Made by a program: the position numbers and the translations under genes
Assembly: GCA_934725685.1 (NCBI GenBank)
Contig: CAKVBX010000003.1
Location: 15,602-79,601, forward strand
Direction of reading: 5' to 3'
Source of the DNA: an uncultured Bacilli bacterium
GTDB lineage: Bacteria > Bacillota_I > Bacilli_A > RFN20 > CAG-288
Length of the DNA: 64,000 nt
The notes under the pieces: generated by a model
Databases searched by the model: none
The model's input: the letters and a program-made list of their open reading frames with translations, nothing else
Told to the model about the DNA's origin: nothing
Shown: piece after piece, positions 34,359-44,396 of the stretch
How positions within the stretch are numbered: the first letter of the stretch is position 1
How the letters are laid out: every line of letters begins with the position of its first letter

Positions 34359-35259
34359 TCAGGCGCAGTTTTGCTTCCTCCCTGATTTGTCTGACTCGTT
34401 CCGCAGAGAGATTGAGTTCCTCTCCTATTTTCTGAAGTGTCCAAGGTTCTGAACCATCCTCCGGGTAGGAATGAATCAGGATGAAACGCATCGCTTCCGG
34501 CAATTCTTCCATGAGTTTATTCAGACGTTCCTGGAGTTCCTTCGATTCGGCATATTCCTGCGGATTCTGTTCCGTAGTCGGAATCTCTCGGTACAGATTA
34601 TCACTCTCATCATCGTCTTGGCGTTTCTGATCCATGGATAAGACAACACCAGATTGGGCGATGCCTTTGATATTCTCGACCTCCTCCGCGCTGGTTCCGT
34701 CGTTGAGTTCCGAGGCAATTTCTTCGGCATCCGGTTCTCGTCGCAGCCTGTCGCACAGTCTCCGCTCGGCTTCCCTGATGCGGCGGTTTTTGTCAGTGAT
34801 CTGTTTCGGAATCCGGATCATGCGGTAATTGTTATTGAGGAACGATAGAATCGCCGTCTTGATGTAGGCGCTAGCGAAGGTGGAAAAGGCAAAGCCTTTG
34901 CTGAGGTCAAATTTCTCAACGGCCCTCACCAGCCCCTCGGAACCCTCCTGAATGAAATCGAGGACCAGGCCGTTGTTGGGCTGATTCTTTTCATTGCGGA
35001 ATGGTTTGGCAATACGGAATGCCTCTTTGGTGACGAGCTTCAGGTTCCCTTCGACAAGTTTATCCATGATGGCTTGCTTGTCTTCCTCGCCGGCCGAATG
35101 ATATTCGCGGAGAAGTTCTTCGTTTTTCTCCTTGGTCAGAGTGGGATAACGGCGTTCATTTTCAAGGAAAATAGCAAGAGCATCTTTCCCTCTGATAGAA
35201 GAGCCGTTTTCATAGTCAAATTCATCGTCTTTGGTCAAATCAAGTTCTTCATCATCCAT
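34342..35259 (-). CDS. Second sigma-70 family factor with altered promoter-recognition residues
   Basis: 305 residues. The start at 35259 (MDDEELDLTKDDEFD) is preferred to a TTG six bases upstream. Region 1.2/2 is present (LVEGNLKLVTKEAFRIA, GLVLDFIQEGSEGLVRAVEKFD), then region 2.3/2.4 FSTFASAYIKTAILSFL, region 3 (RIPKQITDKNRRIREAE) and region 4 (LQKIGEELNLSAERVRQIR). Compared with RpoD (YATWWIRQAIT), both promoter-melting Trp positions are Ala-Tyr and the -10 contact Gln and Thr are Thr and Leu. In region 4 the first -35 contact Arg is Ala. It is a plausible alternative sigma factor and no anti-sigma gene is adjacent. It lies 22 bases after yqfO. Confidence 0.88.
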   Translation of the reverse strand: MDDEELDLTKDDEFDYENGSSIRGKDALAIFLENERRYPTLTKEKNEELLREYHSAGEEDKQAIMDKLVEGNLKLVTKEAFRIAKPFRNEKNQPNNGLVLDFIQEGSEGLVRAVEKFDLSKGFAFSTFASAYIKTAILSFLNNNYRMIRIPKQITDKNRRIREAERRLCDRLRREPDAEEIASELNDGTSAEEVENIKGIAQSGVVLSMDQKRQDDDESDNLYREIPTTEQNPQEYAESKELQERLNKLMEELPEAMRFILIHSYPEDGSEPWTLQKIGEELNLSAERVRQIREEAKLRLIKALR

Positions 35260-35281
35260 TTGCAATCTCTCTTTCTTTCAT

Positions 35282-36052
35282 TTATCGAATCGAAAAATAT
35301 CGTTCAAAGCCAAAGGCATCGATTGTAAGTTCAGAATCGATGCCAAGCAAGGCTTTCTTCATTCCCTGTAGAAAACCGATTTCCTCCACTTCATGGGGGA
35401 GTTCGATATAGGAATAACCATAGCGGTGCATCTCTAACCTCGTATGATGCGGACAGTCCCCGGACAAATAGCAATCGGCTCCCGAAAGAAAGGCCCTAGG
35501 ATAATCAGAGCTGTCTCCCCCGGCAACCATGGCAATCTTGCTGATTTTCTCCTTATCTCCTTTGAGGTAGAGAAGAAACGGAAGGTGAAGTCTGTCCTTG
35601 CAGTAGTCGACAAGTTCTTCCATCGTCACAGGATTCGGAAGAGTAGAGAAACGCATCAGTCCGTCTTCGGAAACCGAGGTGATGGGTAAACCTAGGACAT
35701 CGAAAATGGTATCGTTGATACCGCCGACCCCTTTGTCGAAATTCGTATGATAGGAGTAGAGTGCACAGCCGCTGTCTTTGACTGCCTTCTCCAGCGCAAC
35801 CTTTTTTGAATCACACTGAAGCACATCTTTTCTCTTTCCGAAAAAGAACGGGTGATGCGAAAGGATGAGGTCCGGGCGGAACCGTTTCATTTCCTCAAGG
35901 CAATCCTCGGTAAAATCAAGGCAAAGGAAAACCTTTTTTACATCCCGCTTGGGATTTCGGACACCACACTGAAATCCGGGAAAATCCCATGGCTCGGATA
36001 GCGAATAGGGGTAAATTCTGTTGATTCTTCGCAATAAGGTTGCTTCTTTCAT
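35282..36052 (-). CDS. yqfO: Nif3-like dinuclear metal centre protein (YqfO/DUF34)
   Basis: 256 residues. The family is toroidal and binds two metals; proposed roles include GTP cyclohydrolase and metal insertase, none firm. Visible ligands: LCLDFTEDCLEEM, ILSHHPFFFG (HHP), YSYHTNFDKGVGGIND (H and D), and near the end GDCPHHTRLEMHRYGYSYIELPHEVEE (H and E). It follows rpoD here; trmK-yqfO sit together after rpoD in B. subtilis. Confidence 0.93.
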   Translation of the reverse strand: MKEATLLRRINRIYPYSLSEPWDFPGFQCGVRNPKRDVKKVFLCLDFTEDCLEEMKRFRPDLILSHHPFFFGKRKDVLQCDSKKVALEKAVKDSGCALYSYHTNFDKGVGGINDTIFDVLGLPITSVSEDGLMRFSTLPNPVTMEELVDYCKDRLHLPFLLYLKGDKEKISKIAMVAGGDSSDYPRAFLSGADCYLSGDCPHHTRLEMHRYGYSYIELPHEVEEIGFLQGMKKALLGIDSELTIDAFGFERYFSIR

Positions 36053-36108
36053 AGTGAGCCTCCTTCCGGATGGAAACCATCCAAAAAAACAGAAAAAAGG
36101 GGAAAAGA

Positions 36109-37620
36109 TTACTGATCGCGGAAATCCTTCAGAAGCTTGATTCTAGTAGGGTGACGAAGCTTTTTGAGAGCCTTGGCTTCAATCTGACGGATACGTTCTC
36201 TGGTGACATTGAATTCTTTTCCGACCTCTTCGAGTGTGTGACATCTTCCGTCCTCTAAACCATAACGGAGACGGATGACACGTGCTTCCTTTTCGGTCAG
36301 CTGAGAAAGGACCTCATTGATGCGCTCTGTTTCCATGGAACGATTAGCGAAGTCGTAAGGAGAAAGATTGTCCTTATCCTCGATGAAGTCACCGATATGG
36401 CTGTCTTCTTCTTCGCCAACCGGTTTCTCAAGAGAGAGTGGGTCAAGGGCAATTTGCTGAATCTCGCGGATACGCGAAGCCGTCCAGTCTCCGCCAAGTT
36501 CTTCCGCAATTTCCTCGGCCGTAGGATCACGATTGTATTTCTGCGTGAGCTTTCTCGTCGCACGGGTGATTTTGTTGATGTTTTCGACCATATGGACCGG
36601 AATACGGATGGTTCTCGCCTGGTCGGCGAGAGCACGGGTGATGGCCTGACGGATCCACCAAGTCGCATAGGTAGAGAATTTGAAACCTTTGGAGTAGTCG
36701 AACTTATCGATGGCTCTCATGAGGCCAAGATTACCCTCCTGAATGAGATCGAGGAAGTCCATGCCACGGTTTACGTAGTGCTTGGCGATGGAAACGACGA
36801 GTTTCAGGTTGCACTGGATGAGTTCATCCTTGGCATCCTGGTCGCCTTCACGAACACGCTTGGCGAGTTCAACTTCCTCTTCCTTGGATTCAAGGACCTG
36901 GTAGGCACCAATGGCGTGGAGATACTGACGTACAGGATCGGCGTTCTTGACGTCGATGCCGGCGTAATAGTCTTCTTCGTCATCGTCATAATCCTCTTCT
37001 TCGTTTTCAAAATTGTCTTCACCTTCCAAGACTTCTTCTTCATCGGTCGGATCAAGAATCTCATCATCGAGGTTCTCGTCATCAGAATGAAGGTTATGGA
37101 TAAGCAAAAACTCCTGAAGCTCGCTTAAGTCATCATCAGTCAGTTCGAACTTCGAGATATATTTATCGAATTCACTTTGCTTATAAATGCCGTTGTTCTT
37201 TTTTCCAACTTCCAGGAAGTGCTCCTTGATATCATTGAGATCAAGCAGAAGTTTGTCTTCCTTGGCGAGATCTTTCACACTCTTCTTTTTCTTTCCAGTG
37301 GGCTTTTCTTCCTCGATTGTCTCTTCGATGGGGTTTTCTTCGATGATGTCTTCGCTTTCTTCATCGAGAGTCACGGCAAGAACTTTCTCCTGGATTTCCT
37401 CCAGTTCCGGTGCAGCTTCCTTCTTTGAAGATTTTCTCTTGCTTGCCTTTTTCTGAGGAACGGCTTCTTCCATAGAAGAATCAGCAGTCTCCATTTCAGA
37501 AGCTACATCAGAAGTCTTGGTCGCTTTCTTTGCTCCCGAATTTTTCTTGGTTTCGGTCTTCTTTTTCTTTCCGCTTTCTTCTTCGGTTACGACTTCGGTT
37601 GTTTTCTTTGTCTTTGCCAT
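36109..37620 (-). CDS. rpoD: Primary sigma factor RpoD (sigma-A)
   Basis: 503 residues from ATG 37620 (MAKTKKTTEVV), preceded by GAGGAG. The first 130 residues are a low-complexity Lys/Glu/Ser-rich extension, then region 1.1, an acidic stretch, and regions 1.2-4: DPVRQYLHAIG, LVVSIAKHYVNRGMDFLDLI, FSTYATWWIRQAITRALADQ, region 3, and region 4 EEVGKEFNVTRERIRQIEAK. All main -10 and -35 contact residues are kept. The frame stays open 58 codons upstream (TTG at 37794), but the strong ribosome site makes that part leader. The 5' leader is duplicated 1.2 kb upstream. Confidence 0.96.
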   Translation of the reverse strand: MAKTKKTTEVVTEEESGKKKKTETKKNSGAKKATKTSDVASEMETADSSMEEAVPQKKASKRKSSKKEAAPELEEIQEKVLAVTLDEESEDIIEENPIEETIEEEKPTGKKKKSVKDLAKEDKLLLDLNDIKEHFLEVGKKNNGIYKQSEFDKYISKFELTDDDLSELQEFLLIHNLHSDDENLDDEILDPTDEEEVLEGEDNFENEEEDYDDDEEDYYAGIDVKNADPVRQYLHAIGAYQVLESKEEEVELAKRVREGDQDAKDELIQCNLKLVVSIAKHYVNRGMDFLDLIQEGNLGLMRAIDKFDYSKGFKFSTYATWWIRQAITRALADQARTIRIPVHMVENINKITRATRKLTQKYNRDPTAEEIAEELGGDWTASRIREIQQIALDPLSLEKPVGEEEDSHIGDFIEDKDNLSPYDFANRSMETERINEVLSQLTEKEARVIRLRYGLEDGRCHTLEEVGKEFNVTRERIRQIEAKALKKLRHPTRIKLLKDFRDQ

Positions 37621-37865
37621 GATAAGCTCCTCTCTATATTTTTCTATTCTTCGATGAAACGACGGACTCACTAGGGGAAGAAACGGGATGCAATCAAGTT
37701 CTTCCAATTTTCCTGAGGGAATGATAACCTCCCGAGTGAACTCCACACGATAGGAACACTTGATTCTATTCTGTACAATTCCTTTTTGAAACAATCAGAA
37801 CAGAAATCAGGAAACCCTATTATTAAGTATTGTAAAATTCAGCACATTTTCAAGAAATATCGTCA
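37593..37865 (-). repeat. rpoD leader, copy A of a 273-bp direct duplication
   Basis: Includes the first nine codons of rpoD, its ribosome site and about 245 bases upstream. It aligns without gaps to 38799-39071 with nine mismatches (about 97 percent identity) at an offset of 1206. Similarity decays over the next 40 bases. It contains an inverted repeat (37692-37705 with 37753-37765) that could form a long stem in the mRNA. It lies in the 305-base gap between trmK and rpoD. Confidence 0.93.
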
Positions 37866-37925
37866 ACTAACCGGAAATCAGAAACAGGTTCGAGATTGCT
37901 CTCCATTCGAAAAAAAGAATTTCTT

Positions 37926-38585
37926 CTATCGTTCATAGAAGGAAAGTGCACTGTGGAGCAAGGATAGCTCCGCTTCCTTCTTTTCCTGAATTGAAAGGGG
38001 AAGTGCAAGAATCCGCTTTTCCTCCTTCTTCAGATAAGAAAGCAGAAGAGGATCCTTATGAAGGAGTGGATAGCTTCCGTAATGAAGCTCGGCTTCACTC
38101 ACCGAAGAAACATTCCCGATGTTCTTCATCAGAAGAAGGGGATAATAACGTCGTTCATAGACATACTTTCCTCCGACGGAAGAGAAACCGCAATCATGAA
38201 GCAGGGAAATCGCTTCCCGAAAGTCACTCTGCGGTTCCAAAAGAACATAGTGCAGTGTTTTCAATTTCATAGGATGGCGGGAGAGAATATTATGAATGGT
38301 ATTTCCACCCATTCCGAGAAGAGAAACTAAGGTCACATCACTTGGCATGTTATCGATGCCATCCATGAAAAGACAGACAAGGCCGTTCTCTTTTTGTTCT
38401 TTTGCGGTATTGGTAACCAATCCGGAATAAGGACCCTTTTTGTTCTCGGAGGCATAAGTCTTCCATCCGGATTTTGCCAACTCTTTCGCCAGTAGTCCAC
38501 GGTCAGCCCCGACATCGAGGACAATCTCCCCATTTGGGATGAGAGTAAACGCGTCGGAAAGGCGTTCTGTAAGATTATCAATCAT
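37926..38585 (-). CDS. trmK: tRNA (adenine22-N1)-methyltransferase
   Basis: 219 residues from ATG 38585 (MIDNLTERLSDAF). SAM-binding motif IVLDVGADRGLLAKEL, then VCLFMDGIDNMPSD, LLGMGGNTIHNIL and LHYVLLEPQSDFREA, all typical of TrmK/YqfN, which makes m1A22 in tRNA. The start overlaps the stop of the sigma-4 gene by eight bases, so the pair is translationally coupled; in B. subtilis trmK follows rpoD. Confidence 0.92.
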   Translation of the reverse strand: MIDNLTERLSDAFTLIPNGEIVLDVGADRGLLAKELAKSGWKTYASENKKGPYSGLVTNTAKEQKENGLVCLFMDGIDNMPSDVTLVSLLGMGGNTIHNILSRHPMKLKTLHYVLLEPQSDFREAISLLHDCGFSSVGGKYVYERRYYPLLLMKNIGNVSSVSEAELHYGSYPLLHKDPLLLSYLKKEEKRILALPLSIQEKKEAELSLLHSALSFYER

Positions 38586-38826
38586 GGAAATACTTCCGAA
38601 CTTCGTCACCCAATTCAAGGCGAAGATTCTCAAGTGCTTCTTCTTCATACTGACGGACACGCTCTTCCGTAACACTGAATTCTTTTGCAATCTCTATACG
38701 CGTGTGTGTTTTTCCATCCTCGAGGCCGTAGCGTAAAGAGATGACACGCGCCTCAGACACCGGGAGTTTCGACAATGCTTCATCAATCCGTTTTTCTTCT
38801 TCGGTTGTTTTCTTTGTCTTTGCCAT
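38578..38826 (-). CDS. Orphan sigma region 4 protein derived from rpoD
   Basis: 82 residues starting at ATG 38826 with the rpoD ribosome site. The first nine residues (MAKTKKTTE) are those of RpoD; the rest is a lone region 4: EALSKLPVSEARVISLRYG, then IAKEFSVTEERVRQYEEEA and a short tail. Regions 1-3 are missing. Region 4 is well diverged from RpoD (roughly half identical by eye), yet the upstream leader is almost identical. The first -35 contact Arg (TRER in RpoD) is Glu (TEER); the later R..Q are kept. It occupies the ancestral rpoD slot between dnaG and trmK. It may bind the polymerase flap or -35 DNA. Function unknown. Confidence 0.85.
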   Translation of the reverse strand: MAKTKKTTEEEKRIDEALSKLPVSEARVISLRYGLEDGKTHTRIEIAKEFSVTEERVRQYEEEALENLRLELGDEVRKYFHD

Positions 38827-39071
38827 GATAAGCTCCTCTCTATATTTTTCTCTTCTTCGATGAAACGACGGACTCACTAGGGAAAGAAACGGGATGCAAT
38901 CAAGTTCTTCCAATTTTCCTGAGGGAATGATAACCTCTCGAGTGAACTCCATACGATAGGAACACTTGATTCTATTCTGTACAATTCCTTTTTGAAACAA
39001 TCAGAACAGAAATCAGGAAACCCTATTGTTAAGTATTGGAAAATTCAGTACATTTTCAAAAAATATTGTCA
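38799..39071 (-). repeat. rpoD leader, copy B, upstream of the sigma-4 gene
   Basis: Partner of 37593-37865. The ribosome site, the inverted repeat (38898-38911 with 38959-38971) and the 58-codon open frame upstream of the ATG are all retained. In that frame only three residues differ (V/M, P/S, I/R). The gap continues to 39237 with decayed similarity and a weak hairpin near 39200-39225 that may end dnaG transcription; nothing else is seen. Confidence 0.93.
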
Positions 39072-39237
39072 GCTTCCTGAAATAAGAAATAGGTACGAAG
39101 TTGCTCAACATTTCTTCCCAGGAATAGGATTCTTTCTTTTGTTCAAGTCATTCTTTGTCATCATTTTCAGGACCATCGACGATTGTGAAACAAAGCAGAA
39201 TCCCTAAAGAAACGGGGATTATATCGGAATAATTAGC

Positions 39238-41310
39238 TCAGAAGGTCCCGCTATTCTTTCTGATTTTTCCCATCAGGGTGATGATTTCGATTTCCTCTTC
39301 GTCGGAAAGAGCACCTGAAATTCTCTTCTTTGCCTGAAGACGGTTCAGATTGTAGTAAAGCGGGTGCAAGGTAAGATTCTGTTTATGGGCATTCTCATCG
39401 TAACAGTCGGAAGGAAGACGGCGCATTCCTTCCTGGAAGGAAAGAAGGAAATCCCGGTAATCATCCTGAAAATTTGCCGTTTCTTTCTTTTCCGCTTCTT
39501 CGTCAACGAAAAGTCCTAAGGGATCATCTTCCTCTTTCGCCTGCTTTGACGAATCCTTGAGGGCAATGATTTTGCTCTTCAGGCTCTCATAATCGGCAGG
39601 GTGGAATGGTTCCCGTTTTCCAGGATGGGAAAGGTACTCTAATCCGATCAGGTTGACAAGATAATGGAATGGTTCAAAGGCAAAATCAATCTTTGCACTT
39701 TCCAGAAGTTCAAAAGCGGAATAGGCATGCGTAAGCACCATGACGATGGAGCATTCATTGGCTAACAGGGAAGCGTTGATTCCCTGTCCCATCATCGACT
39801 CTTTTGTCATTCGGTTAAGCTGCAGAATGATATCAGGGAGCATAAAATTGTCACTCCAGGTGCAATTGATGACATAACTTTGTTCCTGTCGTCTCCGATA
39901 CGGGCGCCAAGGGCGTTTCCCATCATTATCTTCTATCGGCTGATACCGCGCTTCTTCAGTAGAATATCTTGGTTCCTGCCCAATTTTCACCGAAACATTT
40001 TTCAATACCTTACTCAGGGTTTCTTTGCTGAGAGAACATACTTTGCTCAGCCAATTGAGATCCTGTTCCTGAGAAACAGCATCCAAAGAGGCAAAATACA
40101 ACTGGTGATCGACCAAAAATTTCTGGATTTCTTTGGCATCGGTGAGCATCTTCCTCTCCCCGAGCGTTCTACGAAGGAAAAAGAGAAAAGGATCATAAAG
40201 CCTTTCCAGTTGGGAAAGAAGGAGTTCTCCCCCTTTTTCTTTTCCGTAACTGAGCACTTCATCCGCATCTTTGCCGCAGGTGAATTTCCGAACAATCCGG
40301 AAGGGAATCGCATAGCGGAGCAGTTCCTTTGCGGCACGTTCCTCCCCGATTTGACCTGGTTCATCGCTGTCAAGACAGAGTCTGACTTCGACACCGAGTG
40401 CCTTGATGGCTTTCAGGTGTTCTTCGGTGAGTGCCGTACCCATCGTACCGCAGACGGCAAAACAACCGGCACGGCAGACGGCGATGACATCCATGAAGCC
40501 TTCGACGATATAAAGATAGCCTTTCCGTCTCGCCTCTTCTTTTGCCTTGGAAAAATGATAGAGAATTTCTGCCTTTTTGAAAAGCGGAGTCTCAGGATAG
40601 TTCACATACTTGCCGACACCATCTGTCTTTTTGAGGATTCGTCCGGAAAAAGCGACCAGATGACCACTGTTGTCCTCAATCGGAAACATGATGCGGTCCT
40701 GATAGCGATCTTCCAATTCCGAGGAAGAAGAGAGGATTCCGGCACGGGATAGCGTACTTACATCATATCCCTGACTGCGCAGGGCATTCACAAGCATTTT
40801 CGGGTCGTTCGGTGCATAACCGATACCGAAATGTTCAATGATTTCCTTTGGAAGTCCGCGTTTCTCGAGATATTCTCTTCCGTCAGTTCCGTTTTTGCTT
40901 GCTAAGGAAAGCTGATAGAACTTCGCGGCGTCGTTCAACGCCTTCAATTCCGTCGAAAACTTCTGCTCGATAAGAGAAACATACTGGTTCGAGGAAATGC
41001 GGTCCGGCAAAGGAATCGAGCAGATGGAGGCGACTTCTTTTAGGGCCTCCATCGGCTTGATGTTCTTATACTTTTTGACGAATGCAATCGAACCGCCCTT
41101 GCTTCCGCAGGCCCAGCAATGGAACGTATTCCGGTTGGGATCAATCTGCATCGAAGGATTGGTGTCATTGTGAAAAGGGCAAAGGGAAACATAGATTCTA
41201 CCCTTTTTCTGAACATTGTTGCTTCCCAAAAAATTGGATACCACTCTTACGATATCCGCCTTTTGGTCAACTTCTCGGAAGATATTGTTTTCGTCGTTCT
41301 GGAATGGCAA
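39238..41310 (-). CDS. dnaG: DNA primase
   Basis: 690 residues. The CHC2 zinc finger is CPFHNDTNPS with HCWACGSKGG. The RNA polymerase core includes IVEGFMDVIAVCRAGC, the TOPRIM Glu in EGFMD and the Asp pair in RLCLDSDEPG. A long C-terminal helicase-binding region follows. It makes replication primers. It lies 11 bases after glyS and precedes the sigma-4 gene, a version of the dnaG-rpoD macromolecular synthesis operon. AAGGAG precedes the ATG. Confidence 0.96.
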   Translation of the reverse strand: MPFQNDENNIFREVDQKADIVRVVSNFLGSNNVQKKGRIYVSLCPFHNDTNPSMQIDPNRNTFHCWACGSKGGSIAFVKKYKNIKPMEALKEVASICSIPLPDRISSNQYVSLIEQKFSTELKALNDAAKFYQLSLASKNGTDGREYLEKRGLPKEIIEHFGIGYAPNDPKMLVNALRSQGYDVSTLSRAGILSSSSELEDRYQDRIMFPIEDNSGHLVAFSGRILKKTDGVGKYVNYPETPLFKKAEILYHFSKAKEEARRKGYLYIVEGFMDVIAVCRAGCFAVCGTMGTALTEEHLKAIKALGVEVRLCLDSDEPGQIGEERAAKELLRYAIPFRIVRKFTCGKDADEVLSYGKEKGGELLLSQLERLYDPFLFFLRRTLGERKMLTDAKEIQKFLVDHQLYFASLDAVSQEQDLNWLSKVCSLSKETLSKVLKNVSVKIGQEPRYSTEEARYQPIEDNDGKRPWRPYRRRQEQSYVINCTWSDNFMLPDIILQLNRMTKESMMGQGINASLLANECSIVMVLTHAYSAFELLESAKIDFAFEPFHYLVNLIGLEYLSHPGKREPFHPADYESLKSKIIALKDSSKQAKEEDDPLGLFVDEEAEKKETANFQDDYRDFLLSFQEGMRRLPSDCYDENAHKQNLTLHPLYYNLNRLQAKKRISGALSDEEEIEIITLMGKIRKNSGTF

Positions 41311-41321
41311 GATAGTCTCCT

Positions 41322-42719
<1,398 letters not shown>

Positions 42720-42780
42720 AGTTATATTTTTACCTCTTTTTTGGACAAATAATTATAGCACATATCATAGACCCGGAAAC

Positions 42781-43527
42781 TCATTCCTGGAGGGAGGAAA
42801 GAAAGAGAGAAAGTGTCTTCAGTGGTTTCATATCAAAGCAGGAAGAGAGATGGTCAATCAAGTCCTCTAGGACCTTCTTGCCTTCCTTTTCAGGCACCTG
42901 ATGAAGAAATGTTTCTTCGGTCAGGGGAGAAAAGATAAATTTGAGGATGTATAGCTCCAGTTTTCCCTTCTCGGGAACATGCTTCTTTTCCTGACAGTCC
43001 TTGCAAACAAATCCGCCTGTTTCCAGGGAATAAGTTGTAATTCTGTCTTTTCGTCCGCAGAGAATACAGCCATCGATTTTGCTGTCGACCCCCAAGGCCT
43101 TAGCATAAGAGGCAAGCACCAACAGAGCTGAGGTTAGCGGGTCATTTCCTTTCGATAAATGCCGGAGAATGAGATAGATGTCATGACTCGGGAAGGCATC
43201 ACCATATCGGAACAGGGCGAAGGTGATTTCCTGTAGGAAAAGAAGAAAGCAGGAGTTTTCGTAACAGGCAGAGAGCATGGAATTATCTTCCATCACTTGA
43301 AGCGATGCGGCAATTCCGAAATCGTCTTTCCCTTCCCGGTAGGATAACCGGAGTAAGTCCCCGGAGATGAGAAGGGGTTTAAGATTGCTTTTTGGTTTAT
43401 AGACACCCCTAGCAAGGACAGAAAAGATGCCTTCTTTCCCGGCAAGGCTTACTATCGCAGAATCTTCTCCGTATCGTGTACTGGATAAAACAAAGCAAAG
43501 GCTGCTTTTTTCAGGGAGCTTCATCAT
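42781..43527 (-). CDS. recO: DNA repair protein RecO
   Basis: 248 residues. An N-terminal OB-fold (FVLSSTRYGEDSAIVSLAGKEGIFSVLARG; family: R.YgE.d.il.lfT...G....vakG), helical domain and a zinc motif CILCGRK with FVCKDC. Helps RecR and RecF load RecA onto SSB-coated DNA. Overlaps era by four bases in the conserved era-recO pair. Confidence 0.93.
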   Translation of the reverse strand: MMKLPEKSSLCFVLSSTRYGEDSAIVSLAGKEGIFSVLARGVYKPKSNLKPLLISGDLLRLSYREGKDDFGIAASLQVMEDNSMLSACYENSCFLLFLQEITFALFRYGDAFPSHDIYLILRHLSKGNDPLTSALLVLASYAKALGVDSKIDGCILCGRKDRITTYSLETGGFVCKDCQEKKHVPEKGKLELYILKFIFSPLTEETFLHQVPEKEGKKVLEDLIDHLSSCFDMKPLKTLSLFLSSLQE

Positions 43528-44396
43528 TCTTCGTAGCCGAATTTCTTCAGATATTTATCTTGGTTTCTCCAATCCGGAATCGCTTTGACATGCAGTTCGC
43601 AATGCGATGGCATACCAAAATAGGAAGAGATGGATTGTTCCGAGAAACGGGCGATTTCGGAAATCATCTTACCACCTTTTCCGATGACGATGGCTTTCTC
43701 GGATTCCTTTTCGACGATGATATCAGCATAAATCTCAAGCATGCCCTCTTCCTCTAAGACATGAGTGAGATCGACATAAATCGTATGGGGCACTTCTGCC
43801 GAGAGCAGTCTCATACACTTCTCGCGAATGATTTCGGACATGATATACTCCCGGGGTCGGTCGGAAACAATGTCCTCAGGGAAGATGACATCCCCTTCCT
43901 CAAAATGGTTCTTGATGGCGACAAGTAGTTCGGCGATACCGAAGCCGTCCTTAGCGGACATTCGGATGACCTCTGCATTCGGTAAGAACTGAAGGTACCG
44001 TGCAAGGCGGCTTTCTCCGATATCCATGGAGACAAGATCGACTTTGTTATAGGCAATGATAACCGGAACGTTCTCGTTCTTCAGTTTTTCGGCAAGTTCG
44101 AAATTCGGGACCTCGCTAGCGTCGATGACATAGACGATCACGTCGACGCCGTCTTTTGCGCTCTCGGCATCGCGCAAAAGGATGCTGCCGAGCTTCCCGT
44201 GAGCCTTGAAGACACCGGGAGTGTCGACAAAGACAATCTGGGAATCCTCATCATTGTAAATGGCGTGGACATTGTCTCTTGTCGTCTGGGGCTTCGAAGA
44301 GACAGGAAGCAGCTTGAAGCCGAGGCATTTGTTGATGATGGTGCTCTTTCCGGCGTTGGCTCTTCCGTAGACACAGGCAAATCCGACTTTTTTCAT
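43524..44396 (-). CDS. era: GTPase Era
   Basis: 290 residues. G1 GRANAGKST, G2 QTTRDNVHAI, G3 VDTPG, G4 AYNKVD and G5 SAKDG, then a C-terminal KH domain (IVEKESEKAIVIGKGGKMI) that binds the 3' end of 16S rRNA. Assists 30S maturation. The neighbour upstream is YbeY, another 16S maturation factor. Adjacent starts and stops overlap by four bases. Confidence 0.97.
   Translation of the reverse strand: MKKVGFACVYGRANAGKSTIINKCLGFKLLPVSSKPQTTRDNVHAIYNDEDSQIVFVDTPGVFKAHGKLGSILLRDAESAKDGVDVIVYVIDASEVPNFELAEKLKNENVPVIIAYNKVDLVSMDIGESRLARYLQFLPNAEVIRMSAKDGFGIAELLVAIKNHFEEGDVIFPEDIVSDRPREYIMSEIIREKCMRLLSAEVPHTIYVDLTHVLEEEGMLEIYADIIVEKESEKAIVIGKGGKMISEIARFSEQSISSYFGMPSHCELHVKAIPDWRNQDKYLKKFGYEE

Noticed and set aside
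37621..37794. 58-codon N-terminal extension of RpoD from TTG 37794
   Set aside because: The strong GAGGAG site just before MAKTKK and the lack of any site before the TTG favour the shorter start. The open frame is kept in both leader copies, so it is noted in the leader finding.
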